Assembly: GCA_021772895.1 (NCBI GenBank)
Contig: JAJFLC010000022.1
Span: forward strand, 62,001-126,000
Reading direction: 5' to 3'
Length of the DNA stretch: 64,000 nucleotides
Source of the DNA: Mariprofundaceae bacterium
GTDB taxonomy: Bacteria > Pseudomonadota > Zetaproteobacteria > Mariprofundales > Mariprofundaceae
Part shown: one piece after another, positions 60,701 through 64,000 of the stretch
Numbering within the stretch: the first letter of the stretch is position 1
Layout: every line of letters begins with the position of its first letter
Made by a program: the position numbers and the translations under genes
Notes under the pieces: generated by a model
What the model saw: only the letters and a program-made list of their open reading frames with translations
What the model was told of the DNA's origin: nothing
Databases searched by the model: none

Positions 60701-63527
60701 CACCCGCACCGCTTACTGTTGTTGCAATACGATTACCATGCCAGTCATAACTATGCGTCATGGTTTGCGTCAGTGTCGGGCGCGTCGGTTCAACCGTCTC
60801 TTTAAATACCTCATTGTACCAGTTGTAGGCAAAGTCACTGATGCGAACCTGTGTTGCCTGACCAGGTCCTGCCTTGTATACCATCGCCCGTGTTAGTCGA
60901 CCCAGGAACCAGCGATTTGTATCATTGCTGTAGGTGTTACGAACCCATGTGCGATAACCATCACTCGTGGATGTATCCACACCGTAAGCATTACCAAAAT
61001 TATCGTAATAGTTTCTTATTGTCGTTTGAATGCCAAAGCGACCATCCACCTCATAGTTGTAGGTTACAGTCTGGTAAACATATGGAAAATGCCTTCGATA
61101 AGCACCATTGAGAGGGTCATATTGTTTTGCCAGCCACGTTGTTCTTGAAATATTGATGAGTAGCCCATTGGATTGTCTGGTGACCGAATAATAAGGACGT
61201 CCCTGATAAATTAGATCCTGATGATAATAGATCATATTTGATATGCCGGACTGCTCATCAACCGAAGTAACACTCCTGAAACCACGAAACTCTTTGCTCG
61301 TCCTGTCAAACAGCCCCCCACTATACGAATAACGGGTTGAACGATATTCACCAGCAACAATACCCGAGCGAGTCATGCGGGACACAACCCATGTGTTATA
61401 GGGAATCCGTGAACCCGTTGTATACCGTGACGAAGTGTAATAAACATTTGATATCGCACCTGCCGGTTCTGAAACGCGCGTCAGCAACGGCGTTTGAAAC
61501 AAACTGCTGGCCCATTGCAGGGAATTAGCCCGGTATGGGTCATTGGTGACCCGATCAACCAGACCATCTCCATTCATATCAATTAACTGCCGATAGCTGC
61601 CCACACTGTTATTGTTGATAACATAGCTACCCCAACTCGGATGACCTTTCGGGTCATGCCAGAGGATGGGCGTAGCATTAAAACCACTGCCTGTATTCAA
61701 AAATATCTGCAATGAATTAACCCGGTATGGGTCGTTGGTAACACGATCCAGCCGCCCATCGCCATTCATATCCATCAACTGCCGGTAGCCACCCACACTG
61801 TTATTATTGGTAACATAACTCTGCCAACTCGGGTGCCCTTTCGGATCATGCCAAAGGGTTGGCGTGCTACTGAAACCACTACCTGTGTTTAAAAACACCT
61901 GTAGAGAACTGGCTCGATATGGATCGTTGGTAACCCGGTCAACCAGACCATCACCATTTATATCCATCAACTGCCGGTAGCCACCCACGCTGTTGTTGTT
62001 GGTAACATAACTCTGCCAATTCGGATGCCCTTTCGGATCATGCCAAAGGATTGGTGTGCTGCTGAAACCTCTGCCTGTATTCAGAAATACTTGTAGAGAA
62101 CTGACTCGATATGGATCGTTGGTAACCCGGTCAACCAGACCATCGCCATTCATATCCATCAACTGCCGGTAGCCACCCACGCTGTTGTTGTTGGTAACAT
62201 AACTCTGCCAACTGGGGTGACCTTTTGGATCATGCCAGATAATGGCTGTACTACTAAACCCCCTCCCCGTATTCAGAAACACCTGTAAAGAACTGGCTCG
62301 ATATGGATCATTCGTGACCCGGTCAACCAGGCCATCACCATTCATATCAATTAACTGCCGATAGCCACCCACACTGTTGTTATTACTAACGTAACTCTGC
62401 CAACTCGGGTGACCTTTTGGATCATGCCAGATAATGGGCGTACTATTGAAACCTCTACCCGTATTCAGAAATACCTGTAACGAGCTGGCCCGGTATGGAT
62501 CGTTGGTAACACGATCCGGAAGACCATCTCCGTTCATATCAACTAACTGCCGATAGCCACCCACACTATTATTATTACTAATATAACCAGCCCAACTGGG
62601 ATGACCTTTTGGGTCATTCCATGTTGTCGGTACAGACCTGAAAGCCGTAGAACTTACTCTGGTTGAATTATATCCAAATGTTGTAACTTTTGGTTTTACG
62701 CCAGCTATAACAGAGTGCTGAATTGACTGAGATAATAGACTGAGCTGCGTTGTATCTTTAGCTAAGGATGTATAGAGAAACTCCTGATGATGTGACCAGG
62801 CCCCATTCGCCAATGTTCTAATTCGGCGCAAACGAACTGCTGTGCGTTGATTGTAACCCGACCTGTAACTGGTTTGAATATCCCTGCGCAACTCATAATA
62901 GAAGTAGACATGGTTATTGGGCGCATAATCAATACGAGCCAGACGATGTCCATAAGCATCATTATAATAAAAATAGTTAATGGTTTTACCACGCGCATTG
63001 GCAACGTAACTCAAATTCCAGCTAAACGATTGTACCGCTCCCGCAGGCCACCGGGAGTTCTGGCGATAACCATCCCAGCCAAAATAGTATCTTGTACCTT
63101 TTTTATCTTGTACCAGCCAATAGGTACTGCCTTTGCTGATCTTTAAAAAAGCACCCTCACTGCGCACTCGATACTGGTTACCGCCAACATGCACCAACGT
63201 CTGCGCCGCACCATTCATAATCAACACAAATGTGTCTGCATCGGTATATGTCGGTTTTCCCTTCTTGGTACTGCGTTCGATACGGGATAGATTCATATCC
63301 CAACCCTGCCCATAAAGACCATTCTTCAGGCCGGATGAATAATGAAGCGTTAAATCAGGCTGCACACCCGTCACGCCTGGCGCAACTGCAATGGGAACTG
63401 AATAATTAAATGAGCCCGCATAGGTCTGCACATCGCTACGACCCACGCTCGTATCTACGGCTGCATAAGTTGAAAATGAGAAAAAAAATAAGAAAACTGT
63501 AATAATAGAGTGTAAAACTATACGCAT
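57735..63527 (-). CDS. Secreted SpvB/FG-GAP/RHS-repeat giant protein
   Basis: Sec signal peptide; SpvB-like N-terminus ([39 protein letters not shown]); six FG-GAP-type repeats; YD/RHS repeats; RHS core [45 protein letters not shown]; variable C-terminus. Confidence 0.92.
   Translation of the reverse strand: [1930 protein letters not shown]
61500..62635 (-). repeat. Six 192-bp (64-aa) in-frame repeats inside the RHS gene
   Basis: Landmark AACTGCC at 61585, 61777, 61969, 62161, 62353, 62545: exact 192-bp spacing. Confidence 0.92.
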
Positions 63528-63882
63528 GGAACCCCTCCCATAAAATAGCCGAACAAATAATTATCTTCGACATACCCCTCACATTTCTAAACGTATAAAA
63601 ATGGATGATCGCCATACCATATTATTAAATATATTTTTGTAAATCCCGCAAAAAGGGGATGGTCTTTATAAACCACAAAAGATAACAAAACAGGTGACAT
63701 TCAATTTTTGTATTCGATTTAGTATGTTGCTGGGCTTGAGCAACGTCTCCCTGGAAACTGGAAAGGATAGCCTTAAAGGGATCAATATTCCTGTTATGCA
63801 GTGATTCATTACAAATTCAGGCTTCTAACAACTACAATCTGCAAACAAGGCATCTGGCCCTGTTTATGCTTCTTAATTTTAC

Positions 63883-64000
63883 ATGAGTATTAAAAGTTCA
63901 CTCTCATGGGGAATACGCAAGGCCAAAGCTTTTTTGTCCGCCTTATCCATGGCAACCCTTGGCTGGTTTATTTTTGGTAAGTTAACACTAAGATTATTTC
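63883..64000 (+). CDS. Start of a CDS running off the window
   Basis: ATG at 63883, open to the end: MSIKSSLSWGIRKAKAFLSALSMATLGWFIFGKLTLRLF. Confidence 0.5.
   Translation, partial: MSIKSSLSWGIRKAKAFLSALSMATLGWFIFGKLTLRLF

Noticed and set aside
58539-61528. + strand ORFs opposite the RHS gene
   Set aside because: Antisense to conserved YD/RHS repeats with no supporting motifs.
61500-62635. Regular direct repeats that could suggest a CRISPR array
   Set aside because: Unit is 192 bp, in frame and coding within the RHS gene; no short repeat/spacer alternation and no cas genes.

Overview
The window reads as a bacterial chromosome segment, most likely proteobacterial; Zetaproteobacteria is plausible but not testable here. 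In order it contains: (1) the end of a MipA/OmpV-like outer-membrane protein gene; (2) a minus-strand aryl-polyene (APE)-type biosynthesis operon at ~807-13176, with ACP, AMP-ligase, hotdog dehydratases, KS plus chain-length factor, FabG, GT2, acyltransferase, thioesterase, LolA-like protein and MMPL exporter, plus two tailoring enzymes: a FAD enzyme with an exact WxWxIP halogenase motif and an ICMT-like methyltransferase; (3) tRNA-Phe, dcd, metF, purC; (4) the rpsF-priB-rpsR-DUF2232-rplI-dnaB block; (5) a MoxR/Bat (aerotolerance-type) operon; (6) an unusual overlapping pair of a VWA lipoprotein and a multi-TM protein, followed by a strong terminator; (7) ispB, next to two tandem structured intergenic repeats; (8) a CusCBA copper/silver efflux operon with His/Met-rich accessory genes; (9) a mixed region with a Cys-rich pentapeptide-like membrane protein, methyltransferase/LysR pair, GGDEF protein, mpl, an orphan HTH-nucleotidyltransferase, an ion channel with an acidic TLEDWTD filter, proS and a transglycosylase; (10) a secreted SpvB/RHS giant protein with six exact 192-bp FG-GAP repeats, co-directional with a small lipoprotein and two paralogous GspC-HR-like proteins. 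I saw no CRISPR array and no transposase or integrase. Product names come from reading the translations; no database search was run.
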